Counted from the stretch's first letter, positions 14,884-23,500 are shown. The stretch is DNA of 23,685 bases from CAYXWM01 sp964468805 (GCA_964468805.1 CAYXWM010000047.1:1-23685), one strand, 5' to 3'. Numbers and translations are program-made. The notes: a model not told the origin generated them from the letters alone.

Positions 14884-15555
14884 CTAAAATATAAGCAATG
14901 TTAAAAAATATCCCATCATGCCGGTTGCCATTAAAATACCCACTACAATAAGCATACCTCCGGAAATGATGTTTATAATTCTATAGTTCTTCTTAATAAA
15001 GTCAAAGGTTCCTTTCATCCTGTCAATCAAAAGGGCACAAACCAAAAACGGTATGCCCAGCCCAAGGGAAAAGCACAGCAGCATAAGAATTCCACGCAGG
15101 CTTTCTCCGCTTTGAGCGGCAAGCATAAGTGCCGAGCCGAGAAATACGCCGGTACAGGGTGTCCAGCCTACGGCAAAAATAACCCCGAATAAAAGCGATG
15201 TTAAAAAGCCCATGTTTAAAAGTTTAAGCTGTATTTGTCGGTTTGTATTCAAAAATGGTATGCGAATCACTTCCAGAAAGTTAAGCCCGAATAATATTAC
15301 AATCAAGCCGCTGATAATATTAAAAGGGGTGTTATACTCTCTCAAAAATTTGCCCACACTGCCTGCAAAAGCTCCCAAAATAACGAACACCACTGTAAAC
15401 CCAAGCACAAAGCCCAGTGCATTAACCGCCGTCCTCTGCTTTTTCCCGGCTATGTTTTGTCCGGCAAAGTATGAAATATAAATAGGCAACATTGGTAGCA
15501 AACAGGGCGAAACAAAGGTAAATATGCCCTCTAAAAACGATAAAATGTATTCCAT
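14884..15555 (-). CDS. CcdA-like thiol-disulfide transmembrane transporter
   Basis: This protein of 223 residues has six transmembrane helices and the DsbD/CcdA fold. The two redox Cys are conserved: FVSPCLLPMLP in helix 1 (C18) and VGWTPCTGVFLG in helix 4 (C134). It passes reducing equivalents from cytosolic thioredoxin to the outside. An ATG 11 codons upstream (15588) keeps the frame open, but AAGGA at a seven-base spacing marks the ATG at 15555. It is first in the operon with the TlpA-like and rhodanese genes. Confidence 0.92.
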   Translation of the reverse strand: MEYILSFLEGIFTFVSPCLLPMLPIYISYFAGQNIAGKKQRTAVNALGFVLGFTVVFVILGAFAGSVGKFLREYNTPFNIISGLIVILFGLNFLEVIRIPFLNTNRQIQLKLLNMGFLTSLLFGVIFAVGWTPCTGVFLGSALMLAAQSGESLRGILMLLCFSLGLGIPFLVCALLIDRMKGTFDFIKKNYRIINIISGGMLIVVGILMATGMMGYFLTLLIF

Positions 15556-15609
15556 AAAAACGTCCTTACTTCGTTTTATTGTGTTCATGTTAAGTTGAAT
15601 GATATGGAT

Positions 15610-15638
15610 AGTTTAGCATAGGGGTGATGGGTAGGCAA
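15610..15638 (-). promoter_or_regulatory. Probable promoter of the ccdA operon
   Basis: On the minus strand TTGCCT (15638-15633) and TAAACT (15615-15610) are 17 bases apart, about 55 bases upstream of the ccdA start. Confidence 0.45.
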
Positions 15639-15650
15639 GGGGTGAAATGG

Positions 15651-15682
15651 GGAAAAAAATAACCGACCCGGTGGGGTCGGTT
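15651..15682 (-). terminator. Terminator downstream of the TPR-metallohydrolase gene
   Basis: AACCGACCC and GGGTCGGTT form a 9-bp G+C-rich stem with a four-base loop. On the minus strand it is followed by ATTTTTTTCCCC. It stands about 180 bases after the gene's stop. Confidence 0.85.
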
Positions 15683-15861
15683 GGGGTTTGAATGTATTGT
15701 CATAAAGCAATAGGAATCTATTGTAATATAAAGTCTAAAACTGGTTTTTACGATTGTTATAACGCTGTTGTAAAATATTATTAGAAATAAACGAAAGTAA
15801 ACTTCGGAGTAAGGTAACAGCTTCGCAAAACTTAAATCAAAGATAGCAAAGTAAGATTGCT

Positions 15862-18021
15862 CTAATATTTAAAACTTTCATAAAACTGTGCAACTTTTGA
15901 TTTTCCAAGTGAAATTTCATCTATGCCACTTTTGAAATAATATAATTGGCTAATTTGCTCAACCTCACCTGTCTTAATATCTTTAAAGTTAATGAATTCA
16001 AGCTTAAAGCCCACCTGGTTTAAGGTATTTGTATGATTTAAAATAGTTCGTCTGGATTCAACAATTGCGCAAACTTCCATATTTGTATTAAGCTTCAGCC
16101 CAATATCTGCAGGTAGAAAAACTGTATCTTTATATATCTCTTGGAATATCTTTGCAATCTCAATTCTATATCCGCTGAACTCTTCTCCAAATTCTGATAT
16201 AATACATAGACTTGGGGATAGTATTTCAACAAGCCTTGCTACTCCCAATCTTCCTAAGTGGTTTTTGTAAAAGATCTCTTTTTTATTTGGTGCACCATTA
16301 TAATACATTTTTTCTGAATCCTTGAATCCACCTATGTTTGCAAGTAACGCAATCTTTTTATTATTCAACTTTGTTTTTAGATTCTCATAAAACTCTTCTA
16401 TTTCTAAAATGCCCGTGTCACCTGAATAAACAAGGGCAAATTCCCCATACTCAAAGCAAAATCCTACAGAGGAATTGTCGGACATAATATCATCATGACT
16501 TGCACGAATAACGTTAATCCTTAAACCGTCAATTTCGATCGTATTGGTGATTTCTGCATCTATTATGATTACTTTATAATTTATACTTTTTTTTAAAGCA
16601 AAGAAACTGGCAAACTTTTTAAATGTTCCGGATGTTATGTATAGTGTAATTACCTTTTTGCTTTCTGAGTAGCGTTTATTAACTTTATTTTCGACGTCTT
16701 CTTTCTTAGAAGGATCTGTTCTTAAATCTTCTCTGGAGTATCCATATGACTCTAAAACCTTATCCACTATGCTATCTTTTTTTTCTTCGAAATAAGAGCC
16801 TAATAAATCATCATTATATTTATGAAGAAGTGTTAACAATGAATCCAAATCGGCAGTATGATCATTATGTGCGTGGGTTATTAAGATAGCATCTATTTCA
16901 ATGAACTTATGGCCTTCCAACATAAAGTTTTCTATAAAGTTAAATCCCGGATCGATAACAATGCCCTTGTTACCAACCTTAAAAAAATAGCCTCCACCCT
17001 TGCTTGATCTGAACCCGCTTCCTATAATAGGAGTAAATGAATTCCATTTCCGCAATACTGTAAATACAGGAATATCAACTGAATTTAATATTGCATTATG
17101 ACTATAAAAATCATTTTGTCTTTTTTTGTTTATAGAAATACTACTACTGATATTTTCTGTATTTTCAATTACCATACTGAGATTGTCTTTCACTTTTCTT
17201 GCTTCTAATCGAGCTTCAATAAATTTAATTTTATCATTAATAACACTTTTTAAATATGCATCACTATTAAACTTTTCTGACTCCTTATAATCACGTAAAG
17301 CTTCTTTTAATTGATTTTTTTTATTATAAATAATAGCACGACTAAAATATGCATCTGTGCTAGTTGGATTAAGCTCAATTGCCTTATTGATACTTGTCAA
17401 AGCGTCGTCAAACTTGTTTTGATCTGCGTATAACATTCCACGGTTGATGTAAAGAGTTGCTAAATAAGGATTAAGCTCAATTGCTTTATTATATTCTTCT
17501 AAAGCTTCTACATACTGTTTTTGATCAGCATAAACAACTCCACGGTTGTTATAAGCATCCACGTAATTAGGATCAAGCTCAATTGCTTTACAATATTCTT
17601 TCAAAGCTTGTTCATACTGCTTTAGATTTGAATAAACATCTCCGCGGCAGTTGTAAGCAGTTACTAAATTAGGATCAAGCTCAATTGCTTTATTAAAATT
17701 CTCTATAGCCTTGTCATATTCCATCTTTTCATTAAAAGTAATACCTAAGGCAATATAAGGTAATGGTGAAGTATTACATTCTTCTATTTCTTTTTGACAC
17801 TTATCTATTAATTCTTTAAAATGTTTTTGTTTTATATAAATTTCTGATAAAAGGCAATAACAATGTTGATGATTTGCATCAAGTTTTAGGCCCTCATTAC
17901 AATCGTGCAAAGCTAAATCTAATTTATTTTGACTATAATAAATCATGGCCCTTTCATAAAATAAATTAGGAGTTGAGGCAGTTTTAATTTTTTCCGATAA
18001 TTCCTTTAATTTTTCAACCAT
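15862..18021 (-). CDS. TPR-repeat protein fused to a metallo-beta-lactamase-fold hydrolase
   Basis: This 719-residue soluble protein has no signal peptide or membrane span. Residues 19-256 are seven tetratricopeptide repeats in exact 34-residue register, the third to sixth near-consensus (for example YNKAIELNP). A polar linker (about 257-315) joins them to a metallo-beta-lactamase domain with a full metal-binding set: HAHNDH at 383-388, H509 in RASHD, D535 in YSGDTG and probably H588 in NHLGRLG. About 60 charged residues (405-460) are inserted after the HxHxDH motif. The C-terminal part has a conserved-looking SPSLCIISEFGEE. The ligand pattern resembles RNase Z-like and other phosphodiesterase-type members, so a nuclease is possible, but the substrate is unknown. 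It is monocistronic, markedly more AT-rich than its neighbours, and may have been acquired horizontally. A TPR sensor controlling a hydrolase is an inference. Confidence 0.85.
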   Translation of the reverse strand: MVEKLKELSEKIKTASTPNLFYERAMIYYSQNKLDLALHDCNEGLKLDANHQHCYCLLSEIYIKQKHFKELIDKCQKEIEECNTSPLPYIALGITFNEKMEYDKAIENFNKAIELDPNLVTAYNCRGDVYSNLKQYEQALKEYCKAIELDPNYVDAYNNRGVVYADQKQYVEALEEYNKAIELNPYLATLYINRGMLYADQNKFDDALTSINKAIELNPTSTDAYFSRAIIYNKKNQLKEALRDYKESEKFNSDAYLKSVINDKIKFIEARLEARKVKDNLSMVIENTENISSSISINKKRQNDFYSHNAILNSVDIPVFTVLRKWNSFTPIIGSGFRSSKGGGYFFKVGNKGIVIDPGFNFIENFMLEGHKFIEIDAILITHAHNDHTADLDSLLTLLHKYNDDLLGSYFEEKKDSIVDKVLESYGYSREDLRTDPSKKEDVENKVNKRYSESKKVITLYITSGTFKKFASFFALKKSINYKVIIIDAEITNTIEIDGLRINVIRASHDDIMSDNSSVGFCFEYGEFALVYSGDTGILEIEEFYENLKTKLNNKKIALLANIGGFKDSEKMYYNGAPNKKEIFYKNHLGRLGVARLVEILSPSLCIISEFGEEFSGYRIEIAKIFQEIYKDTVFLPADIGLKLNTNMEVCAIVESRRTILNHTNTLNQVGFKLEFINFKDIKTGEVEQISQLYYFKSGIDEISLGKSKVAQFYESFKY

Positions 18022-18151
18022 AGATTTTCTCCTGCAATTTTGTCATTTACCGCTTGATTTCCAATTGTTGCTATTAAAAGTACTAATGAATTATTATTCT
18101 ATGATTAAAATCTTAACAGTTACAAGGCGAACCTCAAAAATTTTCCAGTAA

Positions 18152-18181
18152 ATTTTAACATAACATACTCTAATTTGTCAA
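18152..18181 (-). promoter_or_regulatory. Probable promoter of the TPR-metallohydrolase gene
   Basis: On the minus strand a perfect TTGACA (18181-18176) is followed after 18 bases by TAAAAT (18157-18152). The leader would be about 125 bases. Confidence 0.5.
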
Positions 18182-18454
18182 TAAGTTTCAACAAAATATT
18201 ACAATATATGTCAATTAAGAAAGCATATCCATCCTTCTTTATACTCATTAATTAGATCACCCCCAACCTCACATTTTTCCGAATCCACTCACAAATCTTT
18301 TACAAAAAAAATATGTATTCTAACCACCGTTAATGTTATAATACAATAAATACTTATACAGTAAAAATATGACTGCAGAATTTTGTGTTTATACTCAAAG
18401 AAATTTATTAAACTAAATATTTGCTTAAAAACGGCCTGTGTTCCGACAAATAAA

Positions 18455-18483
18455 TTGAGCAAAATTCTTAACTGTGGTATAAG
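18455..18483 (+). promoter_or_regulatory. Probable promoter of fbp
   Basis: TTGAGC and TATAAG are separated by 17 bases, with the -10 ending 26 bases before the fbp ATG. Confidence 0.6.
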
Positions 18484-18509
18484 TTGTATATTAAAAAGGT
18501 GGTGAAACG

Positions 18510-20498
18510 ATGTACAGTGCAGAAAAAAAATTCAACGAGGATAAATTGCGTTATTTGGAATTGCTTTCCGAGTCCTATCCCACAAAGGCTTCCGCCTGCA
18601 CGGAGATTATCAACTTAAAAGCAATTCTCAATCTGCCCAAAGGCACGGAACATTTCATTTCCGACGTACATGGGGAGTTTGAGTCTTTTAACCATGTTAT
18701 TCGCAACGCATCCGGTATTATAAAAGAATACATAAACGAAATCTTCGGAAATTCCTTGCGAGAAAGTGAAAAAAGAGGTCTGGCGACCTTGATTTACTAT
18801 CCGGAACAAAAAATCGAAATTGCTACGCAAACCGAGGAAGATTTGGCGGATTGGTATAAAATAAACCTTTTCAGAATTATTCAGGTTTTACGCCGAACCA
18901 GCTCAAAATACACCCGTTCAAAGGTTCGTAAGGCAATGAACAAGGATTTTGCCTATATTCTTGAGGAGTTGCTCAACGAAAATTCCGAATTACGCAACAA
19001 GCGGGATTATTATAATGAAATAATCGATACTATTATTAAATTAAACAGGGCATCAAATTTCGTTGTGGCAATTTCTAAGGTTATTCACAGGTTGGCTGTG
19101 GATAAATTGCATATTATCGGGGATATTTATGACAGAGGGCCTCATGCAGATAAAATATTGGATGCCTTGCTGTCTCATCATTCTCTGGATATTCAATGGG
19201 GTAACCACGATATTTCTTGGATGGGTGCCGCGGCCGGTTCCTTAGCCTGTATTTGTAACGTAATCAGAATTAGTGCAAAATACAATAATCTGGACGTTAT
19301 AGAGGAAAGCTACGGTATAAATCTTGTTCCGCTGGTAAGCTTTGTTATGGAGCATTATAAGGACGACCCTTGCGAGCGTTTCATACCGGAATTATCGGAA
19401 AAAGACCCCTTCAACGACAGGGAAACCATATTGGTTGCAATGATACACAAGGCAATAACCATTATGCAATTTAAAGTAGAAGCGGCATTAATACAAAGAC
19501 GCCCGGAATACCATATGCAGGACAGAATACTGCTGGATAAAGTGGATTTTGAGCGTGGTGTGGTTAAAATCGATGGTGTGGAGTACGAGCTGACAGATAA
19601 AAGTTTCCCAACAGTTAATCCCAAAGAACCCTTAATTTTAACTCCTCAGGAAAAAGAGGTTTTAAGCAAACTGAAATTCAGCTTTATGAATTCGGAAAAA
19701 TTGCAAAGTCATGCAATTCTGCTGTTTAACAAGGGAAGTATGTACAAGGCTTTTAACTCAAACTTGCTTTTCCACGGCTGTATACCTTTAAACGAGGACG
19801 GAACTTTAAAACGTATTTGTATTGAGGGCAAAGAGTATTCCGGCAAAAGCTATCTGGATAAAATTGAGCGTTTGGTCAGAAGCGGCTATTTCAGCCCAAG
19901 ACACACTCCCGAACGCAGAAACGGGCTGGACTTAATGTGGTACTTATGGTGCGGTCCGGATTCACCGTTGTTCGGAAAAGAACGCATGGCTACCTTCGAA
20001 CGCTATTTCGTTGCCGATAAGACTACTCATACGGAGAAAAAAGACCCCTATTACGAATATAGGGACAACGAAAGCGTTTGCGAACTTATACTTAAAGATT
20101 TCGGGCTTGACCCAACAAAGGCACATATAGTAAACGGTCATGTTCCCGTAAAGGTTAAAAAAGGCGAAAGTCCGGTAAAAGCCAACGGTCGTCTTATAGT
20201 TATTGACGGCGGCTTTGCAAAGGCGTATCAAGCCGAAACCGGTATAGCCGGGTATACTTTGATTTTCAATTCTCACGGGTTGATACTTGCGGCACATGAG
20301 CCTTTCGAATCCACAAAAGATGCCATAGAAAACGAAAAAGACATAGTTTCCCAAACCATGCTTGTTGAGTTTAACCAAAGCAGAATTACGGTTATGCAGA
20401 CAGACATAGGCGTTGAAATACAGAACAAAATCAAACGACTGGAAGATTTGTTGACGGCTTATAACAAAGGCTGGGTACTTGAAAAAGAAGTGTACTAA
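18510..20498 (+). CDS. fbp: Fructose-1,6-bisphosphatase, class III
   Basis: This 662-residue enzyme of gluconeogenesis hydrolyses fructose 1,6-bisphosphate to fructose 6-phosphate. It belongs to the Firmicute class III type (Bacillus Fbp), built on a metallophosphoesterase fold. The metal-binding motifs are FISDVHGE (D52, H54), IIGDIYDRG (D205, D208) and WGNHD (N232, H233), with NGHVPVKVKKGESP and VIDGGFAKAYQ in the C-terminal part. Length is typical. The ATG has AAAGGTGGTG upstream. The neighbouring UPF0145 gene starts 38 bases later and may share the transcript. Confidence 0.96.
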   Translation: MYSAEKKFNEDKLRYLELLSESYPTKASACTEIINLKAILNLPKGTEHFISDVHGEFESFNHVIRNASGIIKEYINEIFGNSLRESEKRGLATLIYYPEQKIEIATQTEEDLADWYKINLFRIIQVLRRTSSKYTRSKVRKAMNKDFAYILEELLNENSELRNKRDYYNEIIDTIIKLNRASNFVVAISKVIHRLAVDKLHIIGDIYDRGPHADKILDALLSHHSLDIQWGNHDISWMGAAAGSLACICNVIRISAKYNNLDVIEESYGINLVPLVSFVMEHYKDDPCERFIPELSEKDPFNDRETILVAMIHKAITIMQFKVEAALIQRRPEYHMQDRILLDKVDFERGVVKIDGVEYELTDKSFPTVNPKEPLILTPQEKEVLSKLKFSFMNSEKLQSHAILLFNKGSMYKAFNSNLLFHGCIPLNEDGTLKRICIEGKEYSGKSYLDKIERLVRSGYFSPRHTPERRNGLDLMWYLWCGPDSPLFGKERMATFERYFVADKTTHTEKKDPYYEYRDNESVCELILKDFGLDPTKAHIVNGHVPVKVKKGESPVKANGRLIVIDGGFAKAYQAETGIAGYTLIFNSHGLILAAHEPFESTKDAIENEKDIVSQTMLVEFNQSRITVMQTDIGVEIQNKIKRLEDLLTAYNKGWVLEKEVY

Positions 20499-20536
20499 GG
20501 TATATACTTTAATTACTACATTTTAGGAGGGTTCTT

Positions 20537-20848
20537 ATGTTATTAACAACCACAGAATATTTGGACGGAAAAGAATTGAAAATTTTGGGTATGGTAACCG
20601 GTTCAACCGTTCATTCCAAGCACATAGGCAAGGATTTTATGAGCGGTCTTAAAACCATTGTAGGCGGAGAGCTTAAAGGTTACACCGAAATGATGAACGA
20701 CGCAAGGGACGTTGCCATTCAACGAATGACAGAACAGGCTAAACAAATGGGAGCCGATGCTGTAATTTCCATACGTTTTTCTTCAAGTGCCATTATGGCA
20801 AGTGCAGCGGAAATTATGGCTTATGGTACTGCCGTAAAATTTAAGTAA
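20537..20848 (+). CDS. UPF0145 (YbjQ-like) family protein
   Basis: This small soluble protein of 103 residues matches the whole UPF0145/YbjQ family: an N-terminal LLTTTEYLDGKELKILGMVTGSTV, the central ARDVAIQRMTEQAKQMGADAVISIRF and a C-terminal MAYGTAVKF. Members form pentameric rings and are labelled as putative heavy-metal-binding proteins; function is unproven. A strong AGGAGGG ribosome-binding site precedes the ATG. It lies between fbp and ligA. Confidence 0.92.
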   Translation: MLLTTTEYLDGKELKILGMVTGSTVHSKHIGKDFMSGLKTIVGGELKGYTEMMNDARDVAIQRMTEQAKQMGADAVISIRFSSSAIMASAAEIMAYGTAVKFK

Positions 20849-20858
20849 TAATTTAAGA

Positions 20859-20911
20859 GAGGAACCGGTAGGTTTTATTTATTTAAATATAAAATAAACC
20901 TATCGTTTCCT
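20859..20911 (+). terminator. Terminator after the UPF0145 gene
   Basis: GAGGAACCGGTAGGTTTTATTT and AAAATAAACCTATCGTTTCC form a long, slightly imperfect stem, followed by TTTCGTTT. It separates the fbp unit from ligA. Confidence 0.7.
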
Positions 20912-20947
20912 TTCGTTTATACAGCTTTAAAGTAGGGACTGATATTT

Positions 20948-22897
20948 CTGGAAAGAATTAAAGAACTGGTAGAATTTTTAAACAAAGCTTCCCAAGCTTA
21001 TTATTCGGAAAATCGTGAGATAATAAGCGATTGGGAATATGACAGATTATATGACGAACTTTTGGAACTGGAAGAAAAAACAGGAATAGTGTTAAGCAAC
21101 AGTCCCACAAGGCAGGTAGGGCATGAGGTTTTGCAGAGCCTTGAAAAGGTAGAACACGAAACCCCTATGCTCAGTCTGGACAAAACCAAGGATATAGACA
21201 GGCTAAAATCATTTTTGGACGATAAGGTGGGCTTGCTTACCCCAAAATTGGACGGGCTGACTTTGGTTTTACATTATGCAAAAGGTAAGCTTGTTCGTGC
21301 GGTTACCCGGGGTAACGGTACTATAGGCGAAAACGTAACCCATAACGTAAACGTATTTAAAAATGTTCCCGTAAAAATAGAATTTCCGGGTGCTTTGGTT
21401 ATACGAGGAGAAGCGGTAATTTCTTTTTCGGAGTTTAAGAAAATCAACGAAAAAGAAGGACAGGTTTATAAAAACCCAAGAAATTTATGTTCCGGAACCG
21501 TAAGACAACTGGATAACAAGGCTGTCTCCGACAGAAACGTAAATTTCGTTGCCTTTTCCTTGGTTAGCAGCGATAAAACGGATTTTGAAAATTCCAAGCA
21601 TAATCAAATCATATGGTTAAGAGATTTGGGCTTTCAAGTTGTGGAAACCAAAATTGTAACTGCCGAAACTGTTGCAAAGGCTGTGGAGGAACTGACGGAT
21701 GCGGCTGTTCACAGTGACTTTGCTTCGGACGGGTTGGTTTTAACTTTGGACGATATAGCTTTTTCCGATTCTCTTGGACGTACTTCGAAATTTCCCAAAG
21801 ATTCCGTTGCTTTTAAATGGGCTGATGAAATTGCCGAAACAAGGTTGGAAAATATAGAATGGTCCGTATCCAGAACCGGGCTTATTAACCCCATAGCTAT
21901 ATTTAAGCCGGTGGAACTGGAAGGAACCACAGTTTCCAAGGCAAGTTTGCATAATGTGGGAATCTTGGAGAATTTGGAGCTGGGTATAGGAGACACCATT
22001 ACAGTTTACAAAGCGAATATGATTATTCCTCAAGTGGCTCAAAATCTTAGCCGTTCAGGTACGGCAACCTTGCCGGAGCATTGTCCGGTTTGCGGCGAGG
22101 AGACAGAGATAATACAGCAAGCAGAAGGAAAAAGTCTCTGTTGTCCCAACCCCAATTGTAAGGCACAGACGGTACAAAGCATTTCTCATTTTTGTTCCCG
22201 AGATGCCATGAATATTCAAGGTCTGTCCGAAATGACCATAGAGAAGTTTGTGGAAGAGAATTTTATTGAAAACTATACAAGTTTATGGGGTCTTCAACAA
22301 TTCGAATCTGAAATTACCTCATTAAAAGGTTTTGGACGGAAGTCTTACGATAAGCTTATAAAAGCCATAGAAGCCTCAAAGGATGTTAAGTTGCCCAATT
22401 TTATTTATTCGTTGGGCATAAATCACGTGGGTTTAAGTAACGCCAAAAGGCTTTGTGAGCATTTTAATTATTCGCCCCAAAAAATTGCCGAGGCGGAATA
22501 TGAAGATTTGCTGACTATAGAAGGGTTCGGAGATGTTATAGCTTCTTCATTGGTCAAATATTTTTCCAAACCGGAAAACAGGGAGCTGTTTGATTACTCT
22601 TTAAGTCAAATAAGATTGATTGCTGTTGAAAGCTCAACTAACCTGATGTTGGCAGGAAGAACCTTTGTAATCACCGGGGATTTGGAGACTTTCGAAAACA
22701 GAAAAGAATTGCAGGAGCTTATAGAAAAGCTTGGAGGAAAGGTTACCGGCAGCGTTACGTCCAAGACCAATTTTCTCATAAACAACAACCCGACCTCTAC
22801 CTCAGGAAAAAACAAAAAAGCCAACGAACTGAATATTCCTATAATAAATGAAAAAGAATTTTTGAATCTAGTGGAAAAAGGGGAATATAATGAGTGA
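20948..22897 (+). CDS. ligA: NAD-dependent DNA ligase LigA
   Basis: The enzyme seals nicks in DNA using NAD+. The reading frame contains the Ia domain (YYSENREIISDWEYDRLYDEL), the adenylation motif TPKLDGL (Lys near residue 100), TRGNGTIGENVTHN, IRGEAVI, an OB fold (SVSRTGLINPIAIFKPVEL), a Cys4 zinc finger (about C379, C382, C399, C404), helix-hairpin-helix repeats and a C-terminal BRCT domain (about 583-649). No ATG, GTG or TTG exists at the proper N-terminus: the frame is open from 20936, and homology demands residues upstream of the first TTG at 21062. A CTG at 20948 stands nine bases after GGGA and gives about 649 residues, fitting the usual distance to the conserved Tyr pair; I take it as the likeliest start. 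The protein looks divergent around the adenylation domain and might be a second ligase. It overlaps the rseC-like gene by 8 bases. Confidence 0.88.
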   Translation: MERIKELVEFLNKASQAYYSENREIISDWEYDRLYDELLELEEKTGIVLSNSPTRQVGHEVLQSLEKVEHETPMLSLDKTKDIDRLKSFLDDKVGLLTPKLDGLTLVLHYAKGKLVRAVTRGNGTIGENVTHNVNVFKNVPVKIEFPGALVIRGEAVISFSEFKKINEKEGQVYKNPRNLCSGTVRQLDNKAVSDRNVNFVAFSLVSSDKTDFENSKHNQIIWLRDLGFQVVETKIVTAETVAKAVEELTDAAVHSDFASDGLVLTLDDIAFSDSLGRTSKFPKDSVAFKWADEIAETRLENIEWSVSRTGLINPIAIFKPVELEGTTVSKASLHNVGILENLELGIGDTITVYKANMIIPQVAQNLSRSGTATLPEHCPVCGEETEIIQQAEGKSLCCPNPNCKAQTVQSISHFCSRDAMNIQGLSEMTIEKFVEENFIENYTSLWGLQQFESEITSLKGFGRKSYDKLIKAIEASKDVKLPNFIYSLGINHVGLSNAKRLCEHFNYSPQKIAEAEYEDLLTIEGFGDVIASSLVKYFSKPENRELFDYSLSQIRLIAVESSTNLMLAGRTFVITGDLETFENRKELQELIEKLGGKVTGSVTSKTNFLINNNPTSTSGKNKKANELNIPIINEKEFLNLVEKGEYNE

Positions 22898-23336
22898 GAC
22901 AGGGGTAGTTATCTCTAAGGACGGAGATAACGTGGAAATAAAAATGAAACGCTCTCCGGCCTGCGAAAAATGTAAGGCATGTATAGCTTTGACTTCAAGT
23001 TCCAACGAAATGGTCTTACATGCCAAGAATATTTGCAATGCCGTTGTGGGCGACACAGTCACCGTTGAATTGCAACAAAGCGGATTTTTTAAAGCTATAG
23101 CCATAATGTACGCCATACCGTTGGCGGCGTTAATTTTGGGATTTATGGTAGGATACTACGGAGCATTGGCTTTAGCCTTTGAAAATATTAAAGAAATTGC
23201 CGGCTTTTTGCTGGGAGCGGCATTAACCGCCATAACTTATTTAATAATAAATAAAAAAGAAGAGCATTGGAAACAAACAATGCCAAAACCCTATGCAACC
23301 TCTGTGGTTGAGATAAATAATATAACTGAAAATTAA
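22890..23336 (+). CDS. RseC/MucC-like membrane protein (SoxR-reducing system RseC family)
   Basis: This 148-residue protein has a short beta-rich N-terminal domain with a Cys-rich CEKCKAC motif (C25, C28, C31). Two transmembrane helices follow (about 67-88 and 92-116) and a cytosolic tail. This is the RseC layout, a family linked in Proteobacteria to SigmaE control and SoxR reduction and in clostridia often found beside Rnf electron-transfer genes. No rnf gene is in the window. It overlaps the ligA end by 8 bases and has AAAGGGGAA upstream, so it is co-transcribed with ligA. Confidence 0.85.
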   Translation: MSETGVVISKDGDNVEIKMKRSPACEKCKACIALTSSSNEMVLHAKNICNAVVGDTVTVELQQSGFFKAIAIMYAIPLAALILGFMVGYYGALALAFENIKEIAGFLLGAALTAITYLIINKKEEHWKQTMPKPYATSVVEINNITEN

Positions 23337-23349
23337 AATCACGTATTAA

Positions 23350-23384
23350 GGGAAGCTTTTAAAAGTTTCCCTGTAATTTTGTCT
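23350..23384 (+). terminator. Terminator of the ligA-rseC unit
   Basis: GGGAAGCTTTT and AAAAGTTTCCC form a stem with one mismatch, followed by TGTAATTTTGTCT, 14 bases past the stop. Confidence 0.75.
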
Positions 23385-23458
23385 ATACGGGAAAGAGCAT
23401 AGCAAAAGTATAGTTAAAGGTTATTTTTTAAGCCCATCGGCATTAGTCTCATGACAGC

Positions 23459-23487
23459 TTGACATTTTCCCGGTTATGTGTTATAAA
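23459..23487 (+). promoter_or_regulatory. Promoter of tRNA-Leu
   Basis: A perfect TTGACA (23459-23464), 17 bases, and TATAAA (23482-23487) lie 13 bases upstream of the tRNA gene. Confidence 0.85.
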
Positions 23488-23500
23488 TATTACTGCATTT

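Larger units (their letters stand above)
15556..15861. other. Intergenic region between ccdA and the TPR-metallohydrolase gene
   Basis: It contains a probable ccdA promoter and the terminator of the TPR-metallohydrolase gene. The remaining 180 bases (15683-15861) are A/T-rich, with one small palindrome (CAATAGGAATCTATTG near 15706-15721) and no gene that I can support. Confidence 0.6.
18022..18509. other. AT-rich divergent intergenic region
   Basis: This 488-base gap between the TPR-metallohydrolase and fbp genes contains a promoter for each and a TATAAT-like hexamer near 18340 without a clear -35. No open frame, RNA gene or repeat could be supported. Its base composition resembles the TPR-metallohydrolase gene rather than fbp. 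Confidence 0.55.

Noticed and set aside
17280..17760. Regularly spaced DNA repeats (GGATCAAGCTCAATTGCTTT-like) with about 102-base spacing, suggestive of an array
   Set aside because: The spacing equals 34 codons and the units are the TPR repeats of the encoded protein, not CRISPR repeats or satellite DNA.
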